Positions 7,977-15,572 of a DNA stretch of 45,420 nucleotides are shown here, piece by piece. The position numbers and the translations under genes were made by a program. The notes beneath the pieces are model-generated. The model made no database searches, was not told the origin of the DNA, and worked only from the letters and a program-made list of their open reading frames with translations. The stretch is taken from contig JAPLRU010000107.1 in NCBI GenBank assembly GCA_026399025.1, positions 1 to 45,420 on the forward strand, given 5' to 3'. Positions within the stretch are counted from its first letter, which is position 1. Every line of letters begins with the position of its first letter. The stretch comes from Methylobacter sp. GTDB taxonomy: Bacteria > Pseudomonadota > Gammaproteobacteria > Methylococcales > Methylomonadaceae.

Positions 7977-9314
7977 CTAACGCCAAGATGTGTAAAAGTA
8001 AGCGGTAGGCGTTGAAACCGTGTGACCGTTACTATCTTTGGCGGTGATTTTGTAATAATACCTCGTTGACCGAGTCAAGCGAGACAGTGTTAGCGAATGT
8101 CCCGTCGCCAAACCGTAGTAAGTATTGGACATATTCAAATTGGTAGGGCTGGTGCCGTAAGAAATAATGCCGGTTGTCGGAAGGTTGCTGACAAAACCGG
8201 CAGTAGCCGAGTAAGCCGTTATGTTTTTAGTATAGTAAGACGAGATGCTAATCGTCGTTGGGGTTGGGGTTGGGGTTGGGGTTGGGGTTGGGGTTGGTGT
8301 CGGTGTAGGCGTTGGTGTCGGCGTTGGAGTCGGTGTGCCGCTTACCGCTTCACGCGTCAAACCATCAAGATATAAAACACTGTTGAAGTTTGAGGTGTTT
8401 CTATACAAACCATGCTTCCAATAATGGCCTAAGACTTTTCCGCCCTGTACAGCGGAACTATACAGCAAGGTCGGCGTATTTTGCAGATCCAATACCTTAG
8501 TATAGGCAGTTTGGCCTTCATCCCTACGCAGCACAGTGATATAACCCGTGTTGTTTGCTGCAAACTTGATTGTCATGACGAAATCAATCCAGTGTCCTTT
8601 ATTCAAGTCGCCATTAGACAGTTCATGCGGCGCACCCTTATTTTGAGTGATATCGCCGGTACGCATATTCAAACGGATTTTATCCGTCGCGCTGAAGGCA
8701 ATGGCCGGATTAGTGCTGTAGCTATCATCGCCATGGAGCTGTAAAAAGATCCCCCATCCGGAAATATTTTGCCAACTACTGTCAAACTTCACGCTGAATT
8801 TATATTGCTGAGTACCGCTATTTAAATCCTCCATGACCTGATTGTTGGAATTGTCTTGCATCATCGTCACTTCGGAGCGCTGTACCGAGTCGCCACCACC
8901 ATCTCCACTGCGAATTTCGACTCGGGCATAAGTACCTGAACGGCTGCTGTCTTTAATAAGTTGAATGCGGTCATTTGAAACAACTTGTTTTCGCATCCAA
9001 TTGTGATCGCCGTTCCCGGTGACGCTGCCGGCCTCCCAGTCCCCCCAAAAAGACGGTTGGCTAAACGCCGGGTAGCTGGCTGCCAGAATAGATAAGGCTA
9101 ATAGTGATTTAATACAATATTTTTTCGGAAATTTTTGATTAACATCACTATTGGAATATCCAACTCGCCTGCTAGTGTTTTGAGTATTTACAGGGTGTAA
9201 GTCTGAATTTAAATCGTACTTATTCGCTCCGGTTTTATTAGATAAACGAAGTGTTTGTTGTGAAAGGCTGGATGCCGTTGAAAATAAACATACTAATTTG
9301 CTTGAGTTACTCAT
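7977..9314 (-). CDS. Secreted lyase-like protein with Pro-Thr linker and Fn3-like C-terminus
   Basis: From the ATG at 9314 the product is 445 residues; ATG at 9356 and TTG at 9425 are alternative in-frame starts, all with weak ribosome sites. A hydrophobic export-like segment (KSLLALSILAASYPAFSQ) comes unusually late, about 65-80 residues in. The catalytic-type domain that follows (FWGDWEAGSV, YARVEIRSGD, VQRSEVTMM, GWGIFLQLHGDD, GHWIDFVMTIKF) resembles heparin-lyase-like jelly-roll enzymes. A run of about 16 Pro-Thr pairs then leads to a roughly 90-residue fibronectin-III-like domain. It is probably extracellular and acts on the same polymer as the neighbouring block. The 5' part and upstream DNA are AT-rich, unlike the rest, suggesting transfer. 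Confidence 0.7.
   Translation of the reverse strand: MSNSSKLVCLFSTASSLSQQTLRLSNKTGANKYDLNSDLHPVNTQNTSRRVGYSNSDVNQKFPKKYCIKSLLALSILAASYPAFSQPSFWGDWEAGSVTGNGDHNWMRKQVVSNDRIQLIKDSSRSGTYARVEIRSGDGGGDSVQRSEVTMMQDNSNNQVMEDLNSGTQQYKFSVKFDSSWQNISGWGIFLQLHGDDSYSTNPAIAFSATDKIRLNMRTGDITQNKGAPHELSNGDLNKGHWIDFVMTIKFAANNTGYITVLRRDEGQTAYTKVLDLQNTPTLLYSSAVQGGKVLGHYWKHGLYRNTSNFNSVLYLDGLTREAVSGTPTPTPTPTPTPTPTPTPTPTPTPTPTTISISSYYTKNITAYSATAGFVSNLPTTGIISYGTSPTNLNMSNTYYGLATGHSLTLSRLTRSTRYYYKITAKDSNGHTVSTPTAYFYTSWR
8260..8293 (+). repeat. Tandem GGGGTT hexamers, potential G-quadruplex
   Basis: Six GGGG runs separated by TT occupy 8260-8293 on the plus strand, the template strand of the lyase-like gene, and encode its Pro-Thr linker. 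Hexamer gain or loss would change linker length without changing frame. Confidence 0.9.
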
Positions 9315-9581
9315 AAAATTATCTCTATTACATAAAATCATTAATTTATGAGACATTAGATGTCTCTTTTTATGAGTTATATTTAAGGAAAAACTAAGCG
9401 TTTCCGTTTTATATCCACATGGCAAAAGGCCCCTGAAACGGTTTGAAAGACAAGCCTAAAAAACGTTAAAAATGCTCTATTTGACGATAAAATACAGATA
9501 AAAGCTGTAAACTTGCTTTCATTTATCTTTTTCATGAGGTTTCATATAACCCGGACAAAGTTTATTGCTGAGTCATTAATG

Positions 9582-9650
9582 TTTTCTTAAATTTAAGTAT
9601 ATTTACTTACTATGAACAGGTAAGTGCGAGGTAGTAACGTTTTTTATAAT
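9582..9650. repeat. 69-bp block, copy A
   Basis: This block aligns without gaps to 9810-9878. Shared parts include TTTTCTTAAA, TATATTT, CTTA and GTAA.TG.GAGGTAG followed by TTTTTATA. It lies upstream of the lyase-like gene and may be a duplicated regulatory site. Confidence 0.7.
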
Positions 9651-9809
9651 TAATCGGGAAAAATATTTATAACTCGCCATACTTAATCTTTACGCCTTTA
9701 TTTTATGGCGGGTTATTAATCACTATTCTCCATTAATATATAAAGAATTAAACAAGATCGTAAATCCTGAATAAATAACCATGAATTTAGTATATATAAG
9801 ATATTAATT

Positions 9810-9878
9810 TTTTCTTAAAATCAGATATATTTGCTTAGCTGTTTTACGTAAATGTGAGGTAGCGCACTTTTTATATAA
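9810..9878. repeat. 69-bp block, copy B
   Basis: Second copy of the block at 9582-9650, same orientation, start-to-start distance 228 bp, equal length and diverged mainly in the middle. Confidence 0.7.
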
Positions 9879-10252
9879 AGCGTAAAGCTCTTACATTAAA
9901 TTGGAAATATGGACATAGTTGCGTAGTCACTATGCAAAGATGACGATGCGGGGCTCATGCGTCCATTCAACGCAATCATCGCTGTATGGATCGCTTGTGC
10001 AGCAGTATTGGCGGTCTATTGCCTGTGCTCGCCGGATGAGGTCTAAACCTGACCGTTACGATTCATCCGGACGCGTTAATTTTCCGGGCGACAGCCATGC
10101 ACTGGCTTGCCTCGGGGGCGGTTGGGTGGGAGATTGGCGGGGTTTGGCGGAATGGGATCGGCTATTTTAGCGGTCTCGCCGGGGTTCCGGCTTTAGGAAC
10201 AGTTCATGCTTAACCTGAACACGGAACAAGACAAATTTTCATCCCAGGGATG

Positions 10253-10516
10253 TTAATTGCTTTTATAGGCTTCATTACGATGCGCTACTTTAATGACCAA
10301 AACAGTCAGTTTTAAATCCTGAATTTCATAGATAATCCGATACACACCTTGTCTTATCCGGTAACGCTCTTGCCCTGACAGCTTAATGCAGCCATCGGAC
10401 CTTGGGTTTTCACAAAGCGAATTTATGCAGTTGAGTATGCGCTTTACATCTGCATTTGGAATATTTCGAAGATCTTTTGCAACTGAACTTTTGAAGGTAA
10501 TTTTATAATTTGCCAT
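10253..10516 (-). CDS. RelE/ParE-family toxin
   Basis: The 87-residue product has the compact RelE fold pattern: MANYKITFKSSVAKDLRNIP, a helical middle, KLSGQERYRIRQGVYRIIYEI at about 44-64 and VIKVAHRNEAYK at the end. The R-x-R-x-G-x-Y-R-I-I-Y block carries residues used by RelE-type mRNA interferases. The target is not shown. Its start overlaps the end of the upstream antitoxin gene by 14 nt, the usual antitoxin-first order. Confidence 0.87.
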   Translation of the reverse strand: MANYKITFKSSVAKDLRNIPNADVKRILNCINSLCENPRSDGCIKLSGQERYRIRQGVYRIIYEIQDLKLTVLVIKVAHRNEAYKSN

Positions 10517-10736
10517 GCGCGGTTAAATCTTCCAGCAATTCTTCATAACTTAACGTAGGCTCGCCCGCCCTTTCCTCAAAAGCGGATAAATCCTCTCTAT
10601 CTTCTTGCAAAGCCATGCGTATCGCTTCATTGACCACTTGAGAAAGCGATTGATGAGTAATGGCGGACTTGATTTTCAATGCTTCATGAAGCTCCGGATC
10701 AAAGTAAACAGTTGATTTTTTAGATAACTCACTCAT
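10503..10736 (-). CDS. Ribbon-helix-helix antitoxin of the RelE-type pair
   Basis: The 77-residue product has an N-terminal ribbon-helix-helix DNA-binding pattern (STVYFDPELHEALKIKSAIT then SLSQVVNEAIRMAL) and an acidic C-terminal tail (EDREDLSAFEERAGEPTL) typical of the toxin-binding part of such antitoxins. It should bind the toxin and repress its own promoter, probably within 10737-10780. The overlap with the toxin frame supports co-translation. Confidence 0.85.
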   Translation of the reverse strand: MSELSKKSTVYFDPELHEALKIKSAITHQSLSQVVNEAIRMALQEDREDLSAFEERAGEPTLSYEELLEDLTAHGKL

Positions 10737-10780
10737 ATTACTGCCCTCTCCTATCGGATTTTTTATATAGGGTTATGACT

Positions 10781-11056
10781 TCAAAAACTCTTCAAAGCCC
10801 GCTGCCGCCTCGCCTCTTTAGGATCGTGAAGCAAAGGCCGGTAAATTTCTATCCTGTCGCCTTCTCTAAGCAATTGATCCGGCTTGCAAGCTACGCCAAA
10901 AATCCCCGCATTAATTTCAGACAAGGCAATCTCGGGAAAACGCTCCAGCAAGCCCGACGCTTTTATCGCCGCATCAAGCGTCGCGCCTTCCGGCATTGCC
11001 AATGCGACTATCGCCTGCTCGTCGGGTTTGGCGTAAGCCACTTCGACATTAACCAT
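10781..11056 (-). CDS. rnfH: RnfH family protein
   Basis: This 91-residue protein belongs to the RnfH (UPF0125) family of ubiquitin-like beta-grasp proteins. Recognisable parts are VEVAYAKPDEQAIVAL, LLERFPEI, NAGIFGVACKPDQLLREGDRIEIYRPL and the basic tail DPKEARRQRA. The function is not well defined. It overlaps the upstream ratA gene by 8 nt; the ratA-rnfH pair next to smpB is a widespread arrangement in gammaproteobacteria. No rnf electron-transport genes are in the window. Confidence 0.9.
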   Translation of the reverse strand: MVNVEVAYAKPDEQAIVALAMPEGATLDAAIKASGLLERFPEIALSEINAGIFGVACKPDQLLREGDRIEIYRPLLHDPKEARRQRALKSF

Positions 11057-11480
11057 AAACGGCTTTAGCCCGCGCGGTAAACGAACTCACCATGGTGTTG
11101 CAAATCTGGTTAAAAACTGCGCCGAAGGCCAAACTTGCCAGCTTGCCTGACATTTCGAACTCCAAATCCAACGAAATTTTGCTGGCGTCCTCGCGTAGCG
11201 GTATAAAATCCCAGACGCCGTCCAGATGGGAAAACGGGCCGTTTAGCAGGGAAACGGTCATCCGCCGCCCTGTTTCAATCTTGTTCCGGGTTGAAAAGGC
11301 TTTTTTAAAACCGCCTTTGGCAATCAATAACTCGGCTTCGACAATATCGTCTTCACGCGTGATGATTCGGCTGCCGCTGCACCAAGGCAAAAACTTCGGA
11401 TAAGCTTCAATGTCATTGACCAAATCAAACATCTGCTGCGCTGAAAACTTAACCAAGGCGCTTTTTTGAACGACAGTCAT
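11049..11480 (-). CDS. ratA: RatA-family START-domain protein
   Basis: The 143-residue product is a START/Coq10-type protein: MTVVQKSALVKFSAQQMFDLV, DIEAYPKFLPWCSGS, a central strand-rich part and a C-terminal helix (FNQICNTMVSSFTARAKAVYG). In E. coli RatA has been described as a ribosome-association toxin, while homologues such as Coq10 bind ubiquinone; either role is possible. The start at 11480 has TTGGAG about 11 nt upstream; longer frames reach into the transporter gene. It is co-directional with rnfH and probably co-translated. Confidence 0.87.
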   Translation of the reverse strand: MTVVQKSALVKFSAQQMFDLVNDIEAYPKFLPWCSGSRIITREDDIVEAELLIAKGGFKKAFSTRNKIETGRRMTVSLLNGPFSHLDGVWDFIPLREDASKISLDLEFEMSGKLASLAFGAVFNQICNTMVSSFTARAKAVYG

Positions 11481-11482
11481 TT

Positions 11483-12847
11483 TTAAAGCGCTCCAACTAC
11501 ATGCAGGAAGACCAAAAACACGGCGGCGGGCGCTACATAGCGAATCAACAACGTCCATATTTGGTAGCTGAGCGGACTCGGCATGTCCAGTTCATGCTCG
11601 GTATGTTGCTGTTTCATGATCCAACCGGCGAATATTGCAATGCAAAATCCGCCGATAGGCAGCATCAGGCTGGCGGTTAAATAATCCAGCAATTGAAAAA
11701 GGGTTCGGTCGAAAATTTTGAACTCGGACCAGAGATTGAACGATAAAACAGTGCCAAAGCCCAACAGCCACGTTATCCCACCCGACCAGATACAAGCTTG
11801 TTGCCGGCTCATGTCTTTATTTTCAACCAACCAAGCCACCGCCGGTTCGATTAATGAAATCGACGAAGACAAGGCCGCAAACACCAGCATCACAAAAAAC
11901 AAGATACCGAATAACCAGCCGCCGGTCATATTGCCGAAAGCAATCGGCAGGGTTTGAAAAATCAATCCGGGACCGGCCGCAGGCTCCAGTCCGGCGGCAA
12001 ACACAATCGGAAAAATGGCGATGCCCGCCAATAATGCAACCACGGTATCGGTACCGGCAATCAAATAAACGGTTTTGGCAATCGACACATCTTTCGGTAA
12101 ATAGGAGCCGTAAATCATGATCGCGCCCATGCCTAAACTCAGAGTAAAAAACGCGTGGCCCATCGCGGTCAACACGCCGTTAGCGGTCAGTTTGCTGAAA
12201 TCGGGCGTGAATAAAAATTTGATGCCTTGGTCATAATAATCATCGAAGGTCATCGCATAAGCCACCATTAATATCAGCAACACAAACAAGCTGGGCATTA
12301 AAAACCGCACGGCTTTTTCCAAACCGGTATTAACGCCGCGCACCACAATCAACATGGTCGCCAGCATGAACAGGCTATGCCAGAACGCCAACTGCAGCGG
12401 ACTCGCCATAAAGCCGTCAAAAAGCCCTTTTATCGCGACGGCGTCGGCGCCGAAAAAACTGCCGCTAACGGCCTTTAACACATAAGCCGAAGCCCAGCCT
12501 GCAATAACGCTGTAATAAGACAGGATTAAAAAACCGGCAATAACGCCCATCCAGCCTAAATAATGCCAATTTTTATCGGCCCCGGCTTCTTCGGCCAAAG
12601 TCATCATGGTGTTGATAGGGTTCTGTCTGCTGCGCCGTCCGAGCATGGTTTCCGCCATCATAATGGGGATGCCGATCAGCAACACACACAACAAATAGAC
12701 GATAACGAACGCGCCGCCGCCGTTTTCGCCGGTAATATACGGAAACTTCCAAATATTACCCAAACCGACCGCGGAACCTGTCGCCGCCAGAATAAATGCG
12801 AAACGCGATGACCATTCGCCATGTATTGATTTTTTTGTGTCCGTCAT
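11483..12847 (-). CDS. Neurotransmitter:sodium symporter (NSS/SNF) family transporter
   Basis: This 454-residue inner-membrane protein has about twelve hydrophobic segments and the NSS signature in helix 1 (FILAATGSAVGLGNIWKFPYI, residues about 17-37), followed by GGGAFVIVYL. These residues line the Na+ and substrate sites in LeuT-type transporters, so Na+-coupled uptake of an amino acid or related compound is likely. The substrate is unknown. It lies 2 nt upstream of ratA on the same strand and separates ratA from smpB, which are usually adjacent and divergent. A long hairpin lies in its leader. Confidence 0.9.
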   Translation of the reverse strand: MTDTKKSIHGEWSSRFAFILAATGSAVGLGNIWKFPYITGENGGGAFVIVYLLCVLLIGIPIMMAETMLGRRSRQNPINTMMTLAEEAGADKNWHYLGWMGVIAGFLILSYYSVIAGWASAYVLKAVSGSFFGADAVAIKGLFDGFMASPLQLAFWHSLFMLATMLIVVRGVNTGLEKAVRFLMPSLFVLLILMVAYAMTFDDYYDQGIKFLFTPDFSKLTANGVLTAMGHAFFTLSLGMGAIMIYGSYLPKDVSIAKTVYLIAGTDTVVALLAGIAIFPIVFAAGLEPAAGPGLIFQTLPIAFGNMTGGWLFGILFFVMLVFAALSSSISLIEPAVAWLVENKDMSRQQACIWSGGITWLLGFGTVLSFNLWSEFKIFDRTLFQLLDYLTASLMLPIGGFCIAIFAGWIMKQQHTEHELDMPSPLSYQIWTLLIRYVAPAAVFLVFLHVVGAL

Positions 12848-12883
12848 TGGTGTGCCTGTAAAAACTCAAAGGTTATAGATTCA

Positions 12884-12937
12884 CCGCCGACAGCCTTCGG
12901 GACGCGTCTTTCCACGCGTTCTGAAGGCTGTCGGCGG
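12884..12937. repeat. Long hairpin in the divergent transporter/smpB intergenic region
   Basis: Arms 12884-12898 and 12923-12937 (CCGCCGACAGCCTTC and its complement) enclose an inner ACGCGT pair at 12902-12907 and 12914-12919. Between divergent genes it cannot simply be a shared terminator. It could be a leader structure for the transporter mRNA or a palindromic intergenic element. Confidence 0.65.
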
Positions 12938-13022
12938 CGAGCTTTTCTGACTATTGCAGTAATATCGAGTAAAATAACAAAATTATTCCTTTACGTCAGT
13001 TTATAAATCTTAATCCTCGCTT

Positions 13023-13508
13023 ATGGCCGATAAAAAGTCCAAGAAAAACAACAAGCAACAAAACGCCACGATTGCCGTTAATCGTCAGGCTACTTTTGAG
13101 TATTCGATTGAGGAACGCTTTGAAGCGGGTGTTGTTCTGGAAGGCTGGGAAGTTAAAAGTCTCAGGGATGGCCGCGTCCAACTCAAAGAGAGTTATGTGG
13201 CGATAAAGCGCGGCGAAGCGTGGTTGTCCGGCGCGCATATCTCGCCGTTGTTATCCGCTTCGACTCATGTTAATCCCGATGCTATCCGCGCCAAGAAACT
13301 GTTGTTGCACCGGCACGAACTCAACAAATTGATCGGTTCGGTCGAACGCAAAGGCTACACCTTGATTCCGTTGAAAATGTATTGGAAAAACGGCAGAGCC
13401 AAATTGGAAATCGGCTTGGCCAAAGGCAAGCAATTGCACGACAAACGCGCCACGTCAAAAGACCGCGATTGGCAACGTGAAAAAGCCCGTATCATGAAGA
13501 AAGGTTAA
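13023..13508 (+). CDS. smpB: SsrA-binding protein SmpB
   Basis: SmpB binds tmRNA and delivers it to stalled ribosomes for trans-translation. The 161-residue product shows the family core: basic N-terminus, [42 protein letters not shown] at about 40-60, a central [15 protein letters not shown], and the lysine/arginine-rich tail [23 protein letters not shown] that enters the mRNA channel. No clear Shine-Dalgarno precedes the ATG. No tmRNA gene is visible nearby. Confidence 0.96.
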   Translation: MADKKSKKNNKQQNATIAVNRQATFEYSIEERFEAGVVLEGWEVKSLRDGRVQLKESYVAIKRGEAWLSGAHISPLLSASTHVNPDAIRAKKLLLHRHELNKLIGSVERKGYTLIPLKMYWKNGRAKLEIGLAKGKQLHDKRATSKDRDWQREKARIMKKG

Positions 13509-13552
13509 TTGAGGTACAAGGTTAAAGGCGCAAGGTTCAAGGTTGCGTTTTT

Positions 13553-13650
13553 AACCTTTAACCTTTAACCTTTCACCTTTCACCTTTCACCTTTCACCTT
13601 GAACCTTTCACCTTGAACCTTTCACCTTGAACCTTTTACCTTGGACCTAT
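13553..13650. repeat. Fourteen tandem heptamers, consensus MACCTTK
   Basis: Fourteen contiguous 7-bp units (AACCTTT, CACCTTT, CACCTTG and variants) fill 13553-13650 and end 6 nt before an ATG at 13657. Inverted heptamers (CAAGGTT) occur just upstream at about 13517-13545, so a large stem could form. The tract replaces any normal ribosome-binding site of the following gene. Confidence 0.92.
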
Positions 13651-13656
13651 CACCCC

Positions 13657-14223
13657 ATGACCACACACCCTAACCTGCTGTCCGCACCAAACAGCCTGCT
13701 GATCGTCGTCGATTTGCAGGCAAAATTATCGGCCGCCATGCCTGAACCCGAAGCGCAACTGATCACGACCAACGCCCGCAGCTTGGTTGAAGCGGCCGGA
13801 TTGTTAAGCATTCCGGTGCTGTTAACCGAGCAATACCCAAAAGGCCTGGGCTCGACAGATCCGACCATCACCGACCTGTTGTCGGAAGACACCCTGATTT
13901 TCGATAAAACCGGTTTTTCCTGCTGCGCGGCCGACGGTTTTACCGACACCGTGACCAGCACGGATCGGAAGCAAATCATTGTGGTCGGCCAAGAAGCGCA
14001 CGTTTGCGTAATGCAGACCGCGCTGGAATTGATACATTTCGGTTATCAGGTGCATGTGGTCGAAGACGCTATTTGTTCACGTAAGGCGGAACATAAATTC
14101 TATGCTTTACAGCGTATGCAGCAACAGGGCGCGACCATTACCAATTATGAATCGGTGCTGTTCGAATGGGTCAGGGATTCGACGCATCCCGAATTTAAAA
14201 AAATTTCCGGATTACTCCGCTAA
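13657..14223 (+). CDS. Isochorismatase-family hydrolase
   Basis: The 188-residue product is a cysteine hydrolase of the isochorismatase-like fold. The expected triad is present: Asp19 in LLIVVDLQAKL, Lys62 in LTEQYPKGLG and Cys117 in VGQEAHVCVMQTAL, where a cis-peptide motif precedes the nucleophile. Members include nicotinamidases, biuret and urea-related hydrolases and YcaC-like proteins; the substrate is not evident. The ATG at 13657 is preferred over a TTG at 13627 that lies inside the heptamer tract. The missing Shine-Dalgarno and adjacent tandem repeats make expression dependent on repeat number a possibility. Confidence 0.85.
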   Translation: MTTHPNLLSAPNSLLIVVDLQAKLSAAMPEPEAQLITTNARSLVEAAGLLSIPVLLTEQYPKGLGSTDPTITDLLSEDTLIFDKTGFSCCAADGFTDTVTSTDRKQIIVVGQEAHVCVMQTALELIHFGYQVHVVEDAICSRKAEHKFYALQRMQQQGATITNYESVLFEWVRDSTHPEFKKISGLLR

Positions 14224-14247
14224 CTCTTTAAGTCTTGTCAGGTAAAA

Positions 14248-14601
14248 ATGTCACTCAGTTCATTTATTGAAAAAGTCAAAAATAACGAAAATGTCAGTTT
14301 TGACGAAACCCTTGCGGTCATTAGCGAAAACTACCATTATCAAGCCACCGAATTCAACAACGGTCTAAATGAGCGGCTGTTAGTCAATCAGGCCGGAACC
14401 AATGAAGGCTCCTGCAAGATTTTCGCCTTCGCCCAGCTCAACCATCTTAATCAACAGCAGACCTTAAACCTGTTCGGCGACTATTACCGGGTCGATGTTT
14501 TAAACGATCCGCACGGTACAGGTCACCAGAACATCAGGAATTTCATGCAATTCGGCTGGGACGGCATTTGTTTTAAAGGCACGGCACTGACAGCCAAATA
14601 A
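14248..14601 (+). CDS. HopJ type III effector family protein
   Basis: The 117-residue product matches the small HopJ family by its pattern: N-terminal helix, FDETLAVISENYHYQATEFNNG, NEGSCKIFAFAQLNHL at about 51-66, TLNLFGDYYRVDVL and HQNIRNFMQFGWDGI near the end. The family was named for a Pseudomonas effector but is widespread in free-living bacteria. No secretion apparatus is in the window, so a housekeeping or unknown cytosolic role is more likely. It lies 24 nt after the isochorismatase-family gene and may share its transcript. Confidence 0.8.
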   Translation: MSLSSFIEKVKNNENVSFDETLAVISENYHYQATEFNNGLNERLLVNQAGTNEGSCKIFAFAQLNHLNQQQTLNLFGDYYRVDVLNDPHGTGHQNIRNFMQFGWDGICFKGTALTAK

Positions 14602-14638
14602 CAAACGTCTGATTTACTCTGAGGCTGTAATTTAAAAA

Positions 14639-14706
14639 TCTTATTCGCCACGAAGACACGAAGAAATAAAAACTTCGTGCCCTTCGTGTCTTCGTGGTGA
14701 GTTTTT
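14639..14706. repeat. CACGAAG inverted-repeat family, minimal form
   Basis: CGCCACGAAGACACGAAG pairs imperfectly with the CTTCGTGTCTTCGTGGTG arm that follows, around a short AT-rich loop. It lies between the convergent hopJ-like and tatD genes and could terminate transcription from both sides. Confidence 0.8.
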
Positions 14707-14709
14707 TAA

Positions 14710-15489
14710 CTAAGATCTTACCGATTTGAATAACTTATAAAAGTTTTCAGTCGATGATTCCGCGATTTTATTCAGCGTCGTTCCACGCAATTCCGCCAGT
14801 TTTTCTGCAACGTAACGGACGTAAGTGGGGTAGTTGGGCCTGCCGCGAAAAGGCGTCGGCGCCAGATAAGGCGAATCGGTTTCGATAAGAAAGCGTTCAG
14901 CCGGTACTTTTTTAGCGACTTCCTGAATGTCCTTAGCGCTGTTGAAGGTGACAATGCCGGAGAAGGAAATATAAAAATTCAAATCCAATGCCGCCTTGGC
15001 AAACTCCCAGTCTTCGGTAAAACAGTGAATAATGCCCCCGACTTCACCGGCATCTTCTTCTTTCAGTATACGGAGCGTATCGAGTTTGGCCTCGCGGGTA
15101 TGGATAATCAACGGCTTTTGCAACGCTTTCGCGGCGGTAATATGATGTCTAAAGCGTTGATGCTGCCAAGCTAAATCGCCTTCGCTACGAAAATAATCCA
15201 AACCGGTCTCGCCGATGCCGATGACTTTGGCGTCTTGAGCTAAAGCAATCAGCTCTTCGACGCTGGGATCATGCCCGTCACGGCTATTGGGGTGTACGCC
15301 TACGGTTAAAGAGATTTGCGGATAAGGCGCGACCAAATCCCGCATCGCCGGATAGGCTTCCAAATCTATCGATATGCATAACAAATGCTCAAGTTGGCTG
15401 TTTGCCGCTTCCTGCATGAAACAGGCAAAGTCATTTTGATAAGGAGCCAGATCGATACGATCCAGGTGGCAATGTGAATCTATTAACAT
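14710..15489 (-). CDS. TatD family metal-dependent hydrolase
   Basis: The 259-residue product is a TatD-type TIM-barrel phosphoesterase or DNase. Metal-ligand motifs are in order: DSHCHLD at 4-10, IGIGETGLDYF, IIHTREAKLDTL, GIIHCFTEDWEFA and IETDSPYLAPTPFRGRPN. It resembles the YcfH/TatD subgroup found next to holB and pilZ. The start at 15489 begins at the conserved MLIDSHCH; an upstream extension adds six residues. It is the last gene of the long minus-strand housekeeping series, separated from pilZ by 83 bp containing an AAAGGCGA/TCGCCTTT inverted repeat. Confidence 0.92.
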   Translation of the reverse strand: MLIDSHCHLDRIDLAPYQNDFACFMQEAANSQLEHLLCISIDLEAYPAMRDLVAPYPQISLTVGVHPNSRDGHDPSVEELIALAQDAKVIGIGETGLDYFRSEGDLAWQHQRFRHHITAAKALQKPLIIHTREAKLDTLRILKEEDAGEVGGIIHCFTEDWEFAKAALDLNFYISFSGIVTFNSAKDIQEVAKKVPAERFLIETDSPYLAPTPFRGRPNYPTYVRYVAEKLAELRGTTLNKIAESSTENFYKLFKSVRS

Positions 15490-15572
15490 GATATAAAAGC
15501 GGGCCAAAGGCTAAGGGTTAAAGGCGAAAAAACCGGACTTCAACACAACCCGCCCTTCGCCTTTTGTCTTGT

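Larger units (their letters stand above)
9315..10252. other. Long non-coding stretch, AT-rich then GC-rich
   Basis: From about 9430 to 9930 the DNA is strongly AT-rich and holds the two 69-bp repeat blocks at 9582 and 9810. From about 9930 to 10215 it becomes GC-rich. In that part a 29-codon frame (9957-10046) would encode a small hydrophobic peptide, and an open frame at 10040-10213 lacks a start before 10096. Neither has a convincing ribosome site. They may be gene remnants. I see no RNA gene here. Confidence 0.6.

Noticed and set aside
9919-10170. 83-codon plus-strand frame in the long intergenic region
   Set aside because: No ribosome site, odd composition and it crosses an abrupt AT/GC boundary; another frame looks more protein-like but also lacks a start.
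13509-13656. CRISPR-like array downstream of smpB
   Set aside because: The units are contiguous 7-mers without spacers, so this is a simple tandem repeat.
13509-14250. tmRNA gene expected near smpB
   Set aside because: No tRNA-like ends or tag-encoding frame could be seen in the gap or nearby.
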